From assembly GCA_043228905.1 (NCBI GenBank), contig JBHGNT010000005.1, forward strand, positions 16,864,001 through 16,928,000: 64,000 nt of DNA. The letters run 5' to 3'. Each line of letters opens with the position of its first letter. Within the stretch, counting starts at the first letter, position 1. Positions 42,410 to 52,139 of the stretch are shown here, piece after piece. The position numbers and the translations under genes were made by a program. The stretch is from Azolla caroliniana. Its lineage: Eukaryota; Polypodiophyta. The notes below the pieces were generated by a model. The model was not told where the DNA came from. It worked only from the letters and a program-made list of their open reading frames with translations, and searched no databases.

Positions 42410-43051
42410 AGAAAACCATCCCTTGGCGCAATCGGTGAATAGCGCACATGAACCGGCCCTTCACGTGTGTGCGCTCTTAATGTATATAATAGAGAATTAG
42501 GTACATAGAGATATCCTGGGTAGTTAGATTCGGTAGGTAGGAAGTAAATGAGGGAGACGGCTCCCTTCTTGACGCTATAAAGGAGAGGGAGACGCAGGGA
42601 GAAGGGATCGGGCATTAAGGAGGATGAAGTGCTGTCGGACCGGAACGGAACGCTTCTCCTCTGTTCGTTCACCATCGCTCTTCTCTGCAGGTTTTCAGGA
42701 GGCTCGCGCTGCTTCGAGGAACGCCCGTGTGCTTCCGGCAGCACCTCCACCCTTTTCTCCTTTCGTGCGCAGACGAACAGGCATCGGCATCTGTTCGCCG
42801 GCCTGTTCGGTTGTAACCGCTCGCGTGCTTTGTTGTGTATTCTGTTACTCGTTAATATACAAACACTTGTGTCTCCCTATCTCTGTGTCCCTTCGCGTCA
42901 TCTGTGTTGATGGGTCGTGCCCCTGTGTTTCTTACTCATACGTGACAGGGCGTCTCTCTCTTTCTCATTCCCCTTCTATCACCTACTCTTCGGTCCAAGA
43001 CCCCGGTGGTCCCGCCTCGTTTCTCCACGCACGCGCGTAGTAATGCGACAA
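42402..43051 (+). repeat. 3' LTR of GypT1
   Basis: A G-rich polypurine tract (GGTTAGGTGGGGGCGGA) ends at 42401. The LTR is a direct repeat of 24468-25116, followed by ACGG. Confidence 0.95.
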
Positions 43052-43420
43052 CGGGTAAGGTTAATGATGTCACATTCCGCCTTGATCTCCCTCCGCAACT
43101 TCAGATACATCCGGTTTTCCATTGTTCTCTTCTTGAACCTTATAAAACAAACACCATTCCCGATCGTGTTACACCACCGCTGCCCCCGCTGGAGTTGGAC
43201 GCCGGCCCTGAGTATGAAGTTGCTGCCATCCTCGATTCCAAACTTATTCGCAACAAACTTTATTATTTGGTCGATTGGGTTGGTTATAGTCCGAGCGAAC
43301 GCACTTGGGAACCCGTCGAGCATGTTGCCAATGCTCAGGATCTGCTTGCTGATTTCCACCGAAAGTATCTGGACAAACCAGGTCCGCAATCAACGCAAAC
43401 ATCTTCTCATTGCCTTTCGG
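43052..43420 (+). pseudogene. Chromovirus integrase tail with chromodomain (Chr1)
   Basis: It resumes from 24467 and gives VNDVTFRLDLPP, HPVFHCSLLEPY and then a chromodomain (YEVAAILDSK, LYYLVDWVGY, ERTWEPVEHV). Such chromodomains direct insertion to marked chromatin in chromoviruses. The frame stays open to 43506, but from about 43425 the minus strand reads as GypC2 integrase tail, so the end is placed here. Confidence 0.9.
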
Positions 43421-43424
43421 TGTT

Positions 43425-44450
43425 GATCGACAAACTCCTTCCTTCGTCGTTGCTCCTGTTCCAACTGCATGAGACTTGCTATCTGATGCTCCTCGAGTTC
43501 GCATAATGCGGCTAACCGGATTTTTTCCGATTCCTTTTCACTTAGTCATTCTCTAACCTATATCCGCAAACTCAGAACCTAAAATTCGATCGGCATTACT
43601 GCTTCCAGCCCAAATGCTAACCGGAATGGCGTTGATCGGATACTCATTTTGTATGTCGTCCGGTATGCCCATAGTGCACTATGCAGCTTGGTGTCCCAAT
43701 CAGTCTGGTTTTCATTGAAAATCTTTCGCAGGATGTTTTGGAGCGTTTTGTTTGTGGATTCGGCCAGTCCATTAACCTGTGGATAATAAGGGGTATTGCG
43801 CTTGTGTACCACTGCATAGAATGTTGTTAAGCTCTCCACTACTTGACCAAGAAAATGTTTGCCTTGGTCACTAATTAACTCGATCGGGCATCCATACCGG
43901 CACCAAATGTACTCATATAAGAACTTTGTCGTTGATGCCGTAGTGTTGTCCCGCAATGCCTTAGCTTCTACCCACTTGATGCAATAATTTGTGGTGACTA
44001 TAACATACCTGTTGCCGGTTCTCCTTGCCGGAGGTTTAAACGGCCCAACAAAGTCGAGCCCCCATTTCTGAAATGGCTCTAAGGGTAGCACCGGTTGGTG
44101 AGGCATCCTTGCCTGTTCTGTTGGTTGGCCTATCCGTTGACATAAATCACAGAATTTTACGTACCGAACCGAGTCCTTCAGTGTCGTCGACCACCATAGC
44201 CCGTTGTGCCATATCTTTCTTGTCGTAGCATCCCCGGCATAGTGCCCTCCAGCAACGCCACAATGCACTTCTCGTAATATTGTGTCCTTTTCGTCGCTTC
44301 ACACTGTTCTCCGCCATATGCCATCCGCGCCTTTGTGGTACAAGGTGTCCTATAGTAGACAAAAATGTCGGCTTTGTACCACTAACCGCTTCCGCTCATC
44401 CCGGTTCATCTCCACCGGAATAGTAACCAACGGACAAGAGCGTAGGAATA
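43425..44450 (-). pseudogene. Ty3 integrase (GypC2)
   Basis: The minus strand shows the zinc region (HCGVAGGHYAGDATTRKIWHN, CDLCQRIGQ), the core with D (WGLDFVGPFK), D (LISDQGKHF) and E (NGLAEST), and the tail ending VMPIEF. A stop at 43579 and a short non-aligning stretch are followed by an E/R/Q-rich tail (LEEHQIASLMQLEQ). One stop occurs near 44280. Upstream coding is lost at 44456, where CopK2 and then GypZ begin. It matches 1-399. Confidence 0.88.
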
Positions 44451-44456
44451 AGAAAT

Positions 44457-44837
44457 TGTTGAGAGACAAGCTCAACATCAGCCGGATCGGCTGAAGAAGC
44501 CGAGGACCGGATCGGTTGGGACCGATCGGTTAGGCCGAGTGCATAAACAGGGAGGCCGTTAGGAAAGATATTCCGTGAGGAATATATTTGGGAGTTAGTG
44601 TAGGGGCTCTTGATGAGCATTGAAGTACTATCGGTCAGTCCTTCTAGGGCTTGTATAAAAGTGTTCACTGAGCACGTCTTATGTACAGAGATTGAGTATT
44701 ATTGTTGAATATAGTTTTTTTGTGTTTCTCTCTCTGTCTCTCCTGCGTATACCGTGTAAGCTCAAGCTCTCCATTAAACCTCAGTTTCCTCTCTTCTGTT
44801 CGGTCTTCATACTTGCTTCCGCACGCTACTTTCTAAA
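44457..44837 (+). repeat. 5' LTR of CopK2
   Basis: It runs from TGTTGAGAGAC to CTTTCTAAA; the last bases differ from the TACA of the 3' LTR. A second copy of the LTR end plus primer site lies at 44898-44936. Confidence 0.92.
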
Positions 44838-44936
44838 TGGTATCAGAGCGCGAGGGTTGAGAACCTCTCTGCAGCCGACACAGCTTGACGAAGAAGACGC
44901 TACTTTCTACATGGTATTAGAGCGCGAGGGTTGATA
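44838..44936 (+). other. Duplicated primer binding site of CopK2
   Basis: TGGTATCAGAGCGCGAG follows the LTR. About 60 bases on, GCTACTTTCTACA (the LTR's last bases) and TGGTATTAGAGCGCGAG appear again. Confidence 0.75.
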
Positions 44937-47024
44937 GATAGAGGCATGGCGAGCTCGCTTCCAACAAAGAAGCTCGACAGAACCAACTACGTGTCTTGGT
45001 CCTACAAGATGCACCAATACCTGCTCAGGCACAGCTACTGGAGTTATGTCGAGGGAGCTAATGACGCAGCACCCGAATCGACACACAGAGACTTCCCGTC
45101 GTGGGAGCAATCGGCGAGCAGGGTATTATACTACTTCGTGTCGTGTGTGGGCGAACAGCTATTGAGCTATGTTCAGGATGCAAAGACGCCGAAGGGTCCG
45201 TGGGAAAATCTGAAGAAGATTTTCGCCGCGAGCACCACAGCCAGGAAGCTTCAGCTCCGACAGGAGTTGAGCAACGAAGGGTGTACATGGGTGTACAAAG
45301 TCAAGTACAACAACCATGGCTCAGTCAACCGGTACAAGGCTCGGCTAGTGGCAAAGGGCTACGCGCAGAAACACGGCATCGACTATGATGAGACGTTTGC
45401 GCCGGTCGCGAAAATGACGACCGTCCGTGTTTTCCTGGAACGCGAAGATCACGCAACAACTGCGTCAGATGGGCTTCGTCATGTCAAAATCGGACTCTTC
45501 CCTGTTCTCCGGAAAGGTCGACTCGGACCGGTTAGTGTTTTACTATATGTTGATGACTTGGTCATCACCGGCGCCGACCTCGGTGAAATCGACCGCGTGA
45601 AGCTCCAGCTTGCAGCATCGTTCGAAATGAAGGATCTGGGGGACCTTCATTACTTCCTCGGGATCGAAGTGATCCGTACCCCCGAAGGCATATTGATCAG
45701 CCAACGTCATTACGTGCTGAGTATGTTGTTCAAATTCGGGATGGCCGACTGTAAGTCCATCTCGACTCCTCTAGACAGAACCGTCAAGCTTCGTCCCGAT
45801 ACGGGAAAGGTATGCGACCCGACGAGGTTCCGACAAATTGTCGGAAGCCTTATATACTTGACCATCACCCGACCCGACCTCAGTTATCCGGTCGGGGTGA
45901 TCAGTCAGTTCATGGCGCAACCTACCGAGGAGCACCTTCAGTGTGCGCAACGCATACTTCGGTATGTCAACGGCACTAAGGACCGGGGACTACTATATCG
46001 GACCGGTGCAGCCACGCGGTTAGTCGGCTACACCGATGCTGATTGGGCTGCCAACGCCGCCGATCGTCGAGCCACGTCGGGATACGCGTTCTCCCTCGGG
46101 AGTGCCGCGATCACGTGGAGCAGTAAGAAGCAACCGACAGTTGCACTGTCGAGCACCGAAGCCGAGTACTGAGGAGCGGTTGTCGCGACATGCGAAGCCA
46201 TATGGTTGAAGCGGCTACTTAAGGACCTGCAAGAGGAGGTGTCAAATCCGACGACGATCTACTGCGACAACCTCAGCAACATCCAGCTCGCGAAGAACCC
46301 CGTTTTTCACGCACGGACCAAGCACATTGAGGTGCATTACCATTTCGTCCGTGAGCGTGTCCTTTCCGGTGAAGTCGAACTTCAGTACGTTCCGACGGAT
46401 TGGCAGGCTGCCGACATCTTCACCAAGCCTCTTGGTCTGGACAAGTTGCGGCAATTCTCAGGTGTGCTCGGATTGCGTCACCTCGACGTGCCAAACTTGA
46501 GGGGGAGATCAGTCCCGAACGACCAAGCAAAGTAGCAGGAAAGGAGTGGAGACCGAGACACTGAGTCGGTTGACAAGTTCGACTTTGAATCGGCTGAAGA
46601 AGCCGAGGGCGGACCCGCGGAAAAGTCTGGAAGCGGACATAAGGGGAGCAGTCGAAGGAGAGAGCCGAAGCCAACCACGCATGAGGATGACGCCATCGAG
46701 GGCGAGAAGACCGAAGACGAGTTGGAGACAGCCAACTCGGACGAGAGCGAAGACCGATCGGAGGTAGCCAAGTCGGTTCGGATGTTTGATTCAGACACGC
46801 TGAATCAACCAAGGCCCAAGCGGAAGAAAAGGCAGCAGAAGAAGCGTCAACACCGCAACAACAGAAGAGTTGAGGAGGGCCACATGAGTAGACAAGCCGA
46901 CCGGAAGAGTCGAAGCGCACGGAGTCGAACAAGTCGAGGAGCGCGAGCGAGGCGAGAAGCCAGGAGGAATCGGTGGTGTGAAGATCCCGAAGAGCCTCAA
47001 GTTGAGCTTGAGGGGGAGTGTTGA
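44931..47024 (+). pseudogene. Fused gag-reverse transcriptase-RNase H ORF (CopK2)
   Basis: One frame of 698 codons is broken only by TGA at 46170 and TAG at 46533. Residues 1-118 are copia gag (SYKMHQYLLRHSYW). Next, in frame, is reverse transcriptase (GCTWVYKVKYN, RLVAKGYAQKHGIDYDE). A second deletion follows TTVRVFL. About 28 residues are then read in a shifted frame until a one-base loss restores LLYVDDLVITGAD. RNase H (YTDADWAANAAD, STEAEY) and the basic C-terminal tail follow as in CopK1. Protease and integrase are missing, so any movement would need help. Confidence 0.85.
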
Positions 47025-47407
47025 GAGACAAGCTCAACATCGGCCAGATCGGCTGAAGAAGCCAAGGACCGGATCGGTTGGGAACGATCAGTTAGGCCGA
47101 GTGCATAAACTGGGAGGCCGTTAGGAAAGATATTCCGTGAGGAATATATTTGGGAGTTAGTGTAGGGGCTCTTGATGAGCATTGAAGTATTGTCAGTACT
47201 TCGGTCAGTCCTTCTAGGGCTTGGATAAAAGTGTTCACTTAGCACGTCTTATGTACAGAGATTGAGTATTATTGTTGAATATAGTTTTTTTGTGTTTCTC
47301 TCTTTGTCTCTCCTACGTATACCGTGTGAGCTCAAGCTCTCCATTAAACCTAAGTTTCCTCTCTTCTGTTCGGTCTTCATACTTGCTTCCGCACGCTACT
47401 TTCTACA
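47019..47407 (+). repeat. 3' LTR of CopK2
   Basis: A direct repeat of 44457-44837 with scattered changes, after the polypurine tract GAGGGGGAG. Confidence 0.95.
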
Positions 47408-47431
47408 GAAATAATATAAGATCGTAACGCA

Positions 47432-47801
47432 TGTAACGGTTCACGCAGGAAGCGTGAACAGCTAAATAGACCCTGCGTATATAAAGGGCAAAAAACCTCG
47501 GATAGAGGGAGCGTGTATTTTTGGAATGTAAAGAAGCGTATCATAATAGAATTCGATCTTCTCTGAAAGTCTGTGTATAGCTACGGCTAATTTACTGTGT
47601 GTCTGGAATATTTGAGCGTGTAAGAACGTAAGTGTAACCATTGCTAAGGAGTCGGTTGTAGCCGTCTCCCTTATACATTGATAGGTTACAGGGAGCATTC
47701 CCCTACGCATTACGCAGAGACGCCCCATTCGTTGTTCCACAATCACTTAGAGGTCTATAGGTCGAAGGACTGACCGAAGACCATGTTCCTAATCGGTAAC
47801 A
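47432..47801 (+). repeat. Probable 5' LTR of GypZ
   Basis: It has TG...CA ends (TGTAACGG, GGTAACA) and a TATA box (GTATATAAAGG near 47478). There is no second copy in the window, so the limits are tentative. Confidence 0.5.
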
Positions 47802-47855
47802 CTTTTGGAACACTTGGTGATCTGTGTCTTCTCATAGACGAGCAACGATGAATGG

Positions 47856-50513
47856 TTGTTTAGCCACAGACGCCCCAGAGAACCAACACGACAAGACCGG
47901 CCAATCACACGGTTCGTCACACGCCAAGCAGAGGAACGCGCGCGGCAGAAGCCTCGCCTCAGCGACCTCAATACTACCTGCCATGATTACAAAGGTGATT
48001 CTTCACTCTCCAAACACCTTGATGATACACAGGGACCACGCTCAGCACAGCCACCCTATGGTCTTTCCCGATCCGCCATAGCCCCCAGCATGGCCTTTGC
48101 CTATCCCCGCTTTAATGGCGAAACCGACACCGCAACCCCTATTCGCATGTTCCTTAATGTTTGGAATGCGAGCCACATGGCGCAGAGCTTTTCGGAGGCG
48201 GTAGCGCACCAGTCAAAAATGACGGAGTTCGGGTTAACATTGGATGGGCGAGCGGCGTTTTGGCATTCACAAATGGACTTACCAGCAATCACAACCTTCA
48301 ATCAACTGAAGCCCGCTTTCTTGCGGTTCTTCCATCGGAAGGTTCCACAACACGAAATCCTCGGACAGTTCTACACGATTGAGCAACTGCCGACCGAAAC
48401 AATCGCAGACTTCAGATTACGTTTCCAAAATTTACGGCAAAAACTAGAACGGAGCCCCACGGAGGACGAGGCTCGAGAGAAATTTTTGGCAGCATTACGC
48501 CTACCCATCCGGGCAACGCTCAATAACAATAGCGTGAAAGGGGAAATGGCGGATATGTTCATTGAACAAGCGTTACAGCTCGAGTTGGACGACGACGAGG
48601 AAAGGTTTTCTATGTCCTCCTTACGACAAGCGTTACCCCAGGACGAGGAACGCCAATTTCATCAAGCAATCCAGTGCATGATTTGCTTGAACTCGGGGCA
48701 TTCCGCAGTGGAGTGCAACATGCTAATCCACTGCCCAATCTGCCACTCAAAGGCTCACACAGTCGAACAATGCGAATACAATATGTTGAACAGAGCCGCT
48801 CCCACAATCCGCAGCATGGACACACAGCGTCCCCCACACCGTACTGAACAAAGGCGGCAAGAAGACCGACCACAGTATATGGATCGCAACCCACGGGACG
48901 ACCGGCACCACCGGAATTGCCGAAATCACAACGATTCCGAAGAAGACGAACCAGACGATGAGGATTATCGTGGACATCCGAGTTATGCTAAAGGGGACCG
49001 GCGCTATGAGAATTACCGGCCGACAAACAAACGTGGCGGCTTCAATGGTTATCGTGGGAAGCCGCGGTAACATCGAGATCACCGGCGGTACGACGAAAGC
49101 TCGGGAGATGAGCAACACCAAGAACCACGACGGGACCAACAGCAACCACCACGTGCGTTCCGACAAACAAGGCCAGACCGGGAGGAGCAAGTCACACCAG
49201 GGGATCGGCACACACCACCAGGAGCCAAGAAGGGTGAATCAAGCATCCATTGTTTTATATGTCAACATCCCGGACATTATGCCACGCAATGCCCAGCACG
49301 CAAGGGCAAGGGGCTCGCCGTCAACACGATTATGGTGGAAGTACAGCAAGTCACGACACGCCAGCAAACAAAAACGGTTGATTGGGCTGCGCAAGATGAG
49401 ATACGACGACAAGCCCAGGCATGGGTGGAAAAAGCAAACACGACCAATACAGAGCGCATGCGGAAGGAGTCCGTGAATACGAGGGAACAAGCAGGGGACG
49501 AAGGACCGGTCCTGGACCCCATTTGGCAAGCATTAGTGGGCTACGAGATAATGTTAACAATGGAGAAGCTGCTGCAGCTAGTCCCACGCTTCCGCCAGAC
49601 CATGGAAGAACGGGTGACAGGCATACCCGGGGTTAGCGTCGCTACAAACTTTACAGACATTAGCGACGCCCCGCCTGTAGTGGATCACCACAACCCGGCT
49701 ATTACATTAATATTACACGGACAGGAAATTTCTAGATGCGTAATCGATGGCGGCTCAGGCGTTAATGTAATTAGCGCGAAAACTTGTGAGCAGTTAGGCA
49801 TTTCAGAATGGGAGGCTTGCCCATTCTGGTTCCGAATGGCAGATACCCGCTCAGTACGACCATTGGGCTTAATTCGCAAGATAGGCATTCCCACGGATCA
49901 TTCCGTTGTTCGAAATCGACGTCATCGGAACCGCGGCAGAATATGCCACGGCCACTATTCTCCACGACGAGGCTTACGAACCAAACCCAGAGTCCTTATT
50001 GGAACTCAGCAGAGCACAGGCGGCATTCGAAAGGGAAATGGAAAATTCACGACGAGTCACCGCCTCCGCCCTAGATGAAGTAAATGTGGGTACGGAGTCG
50101 GAACCCTGTTTCCTCTCCATCGCAAAGGAATTAAGGCCGGACCAGAGAAACATGATGATCGCACTACTCACGAAATATAAAGATGTGTTCGCTTGAGCTC
50201 ACGAGGACATGAAGGGGTTAGATCCCAAGTTCTATCAGCATAAGATCAATTTAGCAACCGACGCAAAACCTGTCCAGCAGCGTCGCTACCGCATGAACCC
50301 AAACTACGCAACCCGCGTAAAAGAAGAAATTGACAAACTCCTGAAGGCGGGGTTCATACGGCCAGTTAAACAAGCCACCTGGTTAAGCCCGATAGTGGTC
50401 GTTCCAAAGAAAAATGGCAAAATACGGGTATGTGTGGATTACCGAAAATTAAACGTTGTAATCATTACGGACGCATTCCCTTTAGACAGATATCGTACTG
50501 GACGTCGCTGGAA
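47856..50513 (+). pseudogene. Ty3 gag-protease and reverse transcriptase start (GypZ)
   Basis: The frame from 47856 gives capsid (MTEFGLTLDGRAAFWHSQM, GQFYTIEQLPTETIADF) and three zinc knuckles (CMICLNSGHSAVEC, CPICHSKAHTVEQC, and after a TAA at 49068, CFICQHPGHYATQC). A protease with CVIDGGSGVNVIS follows. A frameshift near 49890 leads to the pol frame, which has a TGA at 50194. Reverse transcriptase is present as far as the block VCVDYRKLN and the next few codons. The D-G-G-S protease is typical of plant non-chromodomain Ty3 elements. An alternative upstream ATG exists at 47848. Confidence 0.85.
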
Positions 50514-51371
50514 CCGGATTACGAATTGTTGAATGGTTTCCGTAGGTTCATGCCGTATGGTGTAGAATTGGCCGATCATCTCCCGTTGATCCACCTCCTT
50601 GTTGAAGAATTGTAAAAATCTGGTTTTTAAGTCCTCAAACGTCTTGATGGTGCCGAGAGTGTGCGCCAAGCGCCATCCCGCAGCTGGTCCTTCCAAGGTC
50701 ATGCCGAATTCTGCAATCTTCAAGCATTCTGCTTTGGCGGCAGTTAAGCGTTGCGACACATGGTTTGCTTCCCATGTTTGCAGAAATGCATAGACATGAG
50801 CTTCTGCGTCTGGATCATCCTGGTACTTGGGATATTGGAACGACATGTCGTCGTCCGGTGTTGGAGGTCTCCCCTCCTCTTCTTTCAGTGTTGGAGGTCT
50901 TTCCTCCTCTTCTATCAATGTATCACGTGGCGGTGTCGGAAGTTGATCTGCCACTTGCCGGTCTGGGGCTTCCAGTTCCGTTAACTTTGGTTCTAGTGTC
51001 GGCAAGGTATCCGACTACTCATCCTCCGGTCCGTCTAGGGTATTGTGGTTGCTACGGTAATTCGAATGGGCGCTACATTCGCCGTCTGAATCCGATTCGA
51101 AGGCCGAGAACGGTTCCGAATCTCCTCCCCCTGTCGCTAGTGCCTGCAAAATGGATTCCGCATCCCGGAGACTGCTCAAGTTGCTTCCTTCGTCCAGTTG
51201 GGAATTCTGTTGCCCGCGGAGTGACTCCGTGGCCACTCGCCGGATTACTTTGGAAAATGAACGATCCGCACGGATCTCTTCTGCCGCCTGTTGGAAAGCC
51301 TCTCACTTTCACAATCGTTCGGCAAGTCTTCTTGCTCGCTCCATAACCGAGTCGTTTGTTGGTCTAGTCAT
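50514..51371 (-). pseudogene. Ty3 gag, N-terminal part (GypC2)
   Basis: The minus-strand frame starts near 51371, about 30 bases after the primer site, and has stops near 51310 and 51013. It contains acidic, Ser-rich and Pro-rich segments, then the capsid (FGMTLEGPAAGWRLAH, GQFYTIRHEPTETIQQF). It ends at the junction with GypZ. The same blocks occur in GypZ gag, so the two elements are related. Confidence 0.85.
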
Positions 51372-51403
51372 CCATGCCCGCCGTTGTTCGTTGCGTTTGT
51401 GCA

Positions 51404-51419
51404 GGAATCGTGGTCGCCA
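51404..51419 (-). other. Primer binding site of GypC2
   Basis: The minus strand reads TGGCGACCACGATTCC seven bases inside the 5' LTR. GypC3 has TGGCGACCACTACGG. This fixes the element's orientation. Confidence 0.85.
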
Positions 51420-51426
51420 AAAACTA

Positions 51427-51888
51427 TGTTATCGCTAGGGCCGGACAATGGCCTAACACAGGGTGTCCCTTTGAGACACCTCACCAAAGGGGTGTTGAGG
51501 TGAGATAAAGTTAGACCGATTATTAATGAAACCCTAATTGGTTACTAAGCAGCAAGATCATTAGTCATAATACACGCGTAGGATAAATTACACTTAGCAC
51601 AAAACGGTAATTAACAATGATTAAGTTACAGAACAACAGCACTCTATTAATTATCCGCTAATGATTACAATCTAATCAGGCCCTTTTATAGGTCTCCGGC
51701 TTTAGGTACAAACCGGTGCCAATCGGCAACCGACTACGAGCCAGTCCAGATCCGGATCGGCATACCAATTCCGGGTCTGTCCGTTCGCTTCTCAAAATCA
51801 TAATAATTCTATATTATAACTAATCAGCTCCCGGTTATTAATTATCCCCCTTTTCCCATTCTGAACTTCCCTTGTCGGCCGGCTAACA
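51427..51888 (-). repeat. 5' LTR of GypC2
   Basis: A 462-bp direct repeat of 19385-19846, followed by the ATCCA duplication at 51889. Confidence 0.95.
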
Positions 51889-51924
51889 ATCCATTTGTAT
51901 CATGTTGAGCTTGTCCGCTCAACA
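51889..51924 (-). repeat. First 36 bases of CopK3 5' LTR
   Basis: The minus strand starts TGTTGAGCGGACAAGCTC, as other LTRs of the family do, and joins in register to 19379. Confidence 0.7.
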
Positions 51925-52139
51925 GTTTTGGGCTTGCACGTGCACCTCTCCTTTTACAAAGGCGTTCAAATTTTCATGTCTTGTGTGTAAGTCTTCCTCT
52001 AGTGTGTCCGTATGTCTTGTGACTAGGGAGACTTTCGGGCGTCCCCATGCACCTCTCCTTTGCTCAAAACGTTCGAACATATGTGCCATGTGAGTATGCC
52101 CTAATTCTCTCTGGTCGAGAACCCTGGCAGTTCCACCTC
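51925..52139. other. Sequence between CopK3 and LINE remnant
   Basis: No gene was seen. CATGCACCTCTCC/GTGCACCTCTCC-type words occur twice, about 130 bp apart. Confidence 0.4.

Larger units (their letters stand above)
24468..43051 (+). mobile_element. GypT1: Ty3/gypsy element, host of GypC3 and DTn1
   Basis: The LTRs (24468-25116 and 42402-43051) are flanked by ACGG (24464-24467 and 43052-43055). Interior: primer site, gag-protease, reverse transcriptase-RNase H (to 29285), GypC3, integrase start (32191-32750), DTn1, integrase end (41381-42409). Removing each insertion and one TSD restores the reading frame exactly at both sites. The element without insertions is about 7 kb. Confidence 0.95.
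23175..43420 (+). mobile_element. Chr1: chromovirus (Ty3) pol fragment, split by GypT1
   Basis: Only about 23175-24467 and 43052-43420 are Chr1. The two parts rejoin in frame when GypT1 and one ACGG copy are removed. There are no Chr1 LTRs, gag or reverse transcriptase, so this is a truncated insertion within GypC2, between its integrase and coiled-coil gene. Both ends are approximate. Confidence 0.75.
44457..47407 (+). mobile_element. CopK2: internally deleted Ty1/copia element
   Basis: The LTRs are at 44457-44837 and 47019-47407, with GAAAT on both sides (44452-44456 and 47408-47412). It is the same family as CopK1 but only 2.95 kb, having lost the gag end, protease, integrase and part of reverse transcriptase. 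Confidence 0.95.
47432..50513 (+). mobile_element. GypZ: Ty3/gypsy element truncated in reverse transcriptase
   Basis: A probable 5' LTR (47432-47801), primer-like TGGAACACTTGGTGA (47806), gag-protease and the start of reverse transcriptase lie in plus orientation. The sequence stops at about 50513 and passes directly into minus-strand gag of GypC2. One deletion that took the rest of GypZ and the neighbouring GypC2 pol explains this most simply. Confidence 0.75.
19385..51888 (-). mobile_element. GypC2: Ty3/gypsy element with coiled-coil gene, swollen by nested insertions
   Basis: Both LTRs are 462 bp (19385-19846 and 51427-51888) and are flanked by ATCCA (19380-19384 and 51889-51893). In minus orientation: 5' LTR, primer site, gag start (to 50514), a large deletion and insertions, integrase (44450 to about 43425), leader, coiled-coil ORF (22819 to about 20060), conserved motif, 3' LTR. 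Its own sequence is only about 6 kb of the 32.5-kb span. Confidence 0.9.
12105..51924 (-). mobile_element. CopK3: gag-only copia element hosting the whole nest
   Basis: Only 12105-13464, 19273-19384 and 51889-51924 belong to this element; everything between is inserted. In minus orientation the 5' LTR starts TGTTGAGCGG at 51924. It continues at 19384 after GypC2 (TSD ATCCA) and again at 13464 after CopK1 (TSD TACTT), ending at 13234. A primer site, gag and the start of a 3' LTR follow. The 3' LTR is cut at 12105 by GypT3. No integrase or reverse transcriptase is present. Confidence 0.7.

Noticed and set aside
43421-43506. Extension of the chromodomain frame to 43506
   Set aside because: The minus strand here aligns with the integrase tail of GypC1, so the plus-strand frame is open by chance.
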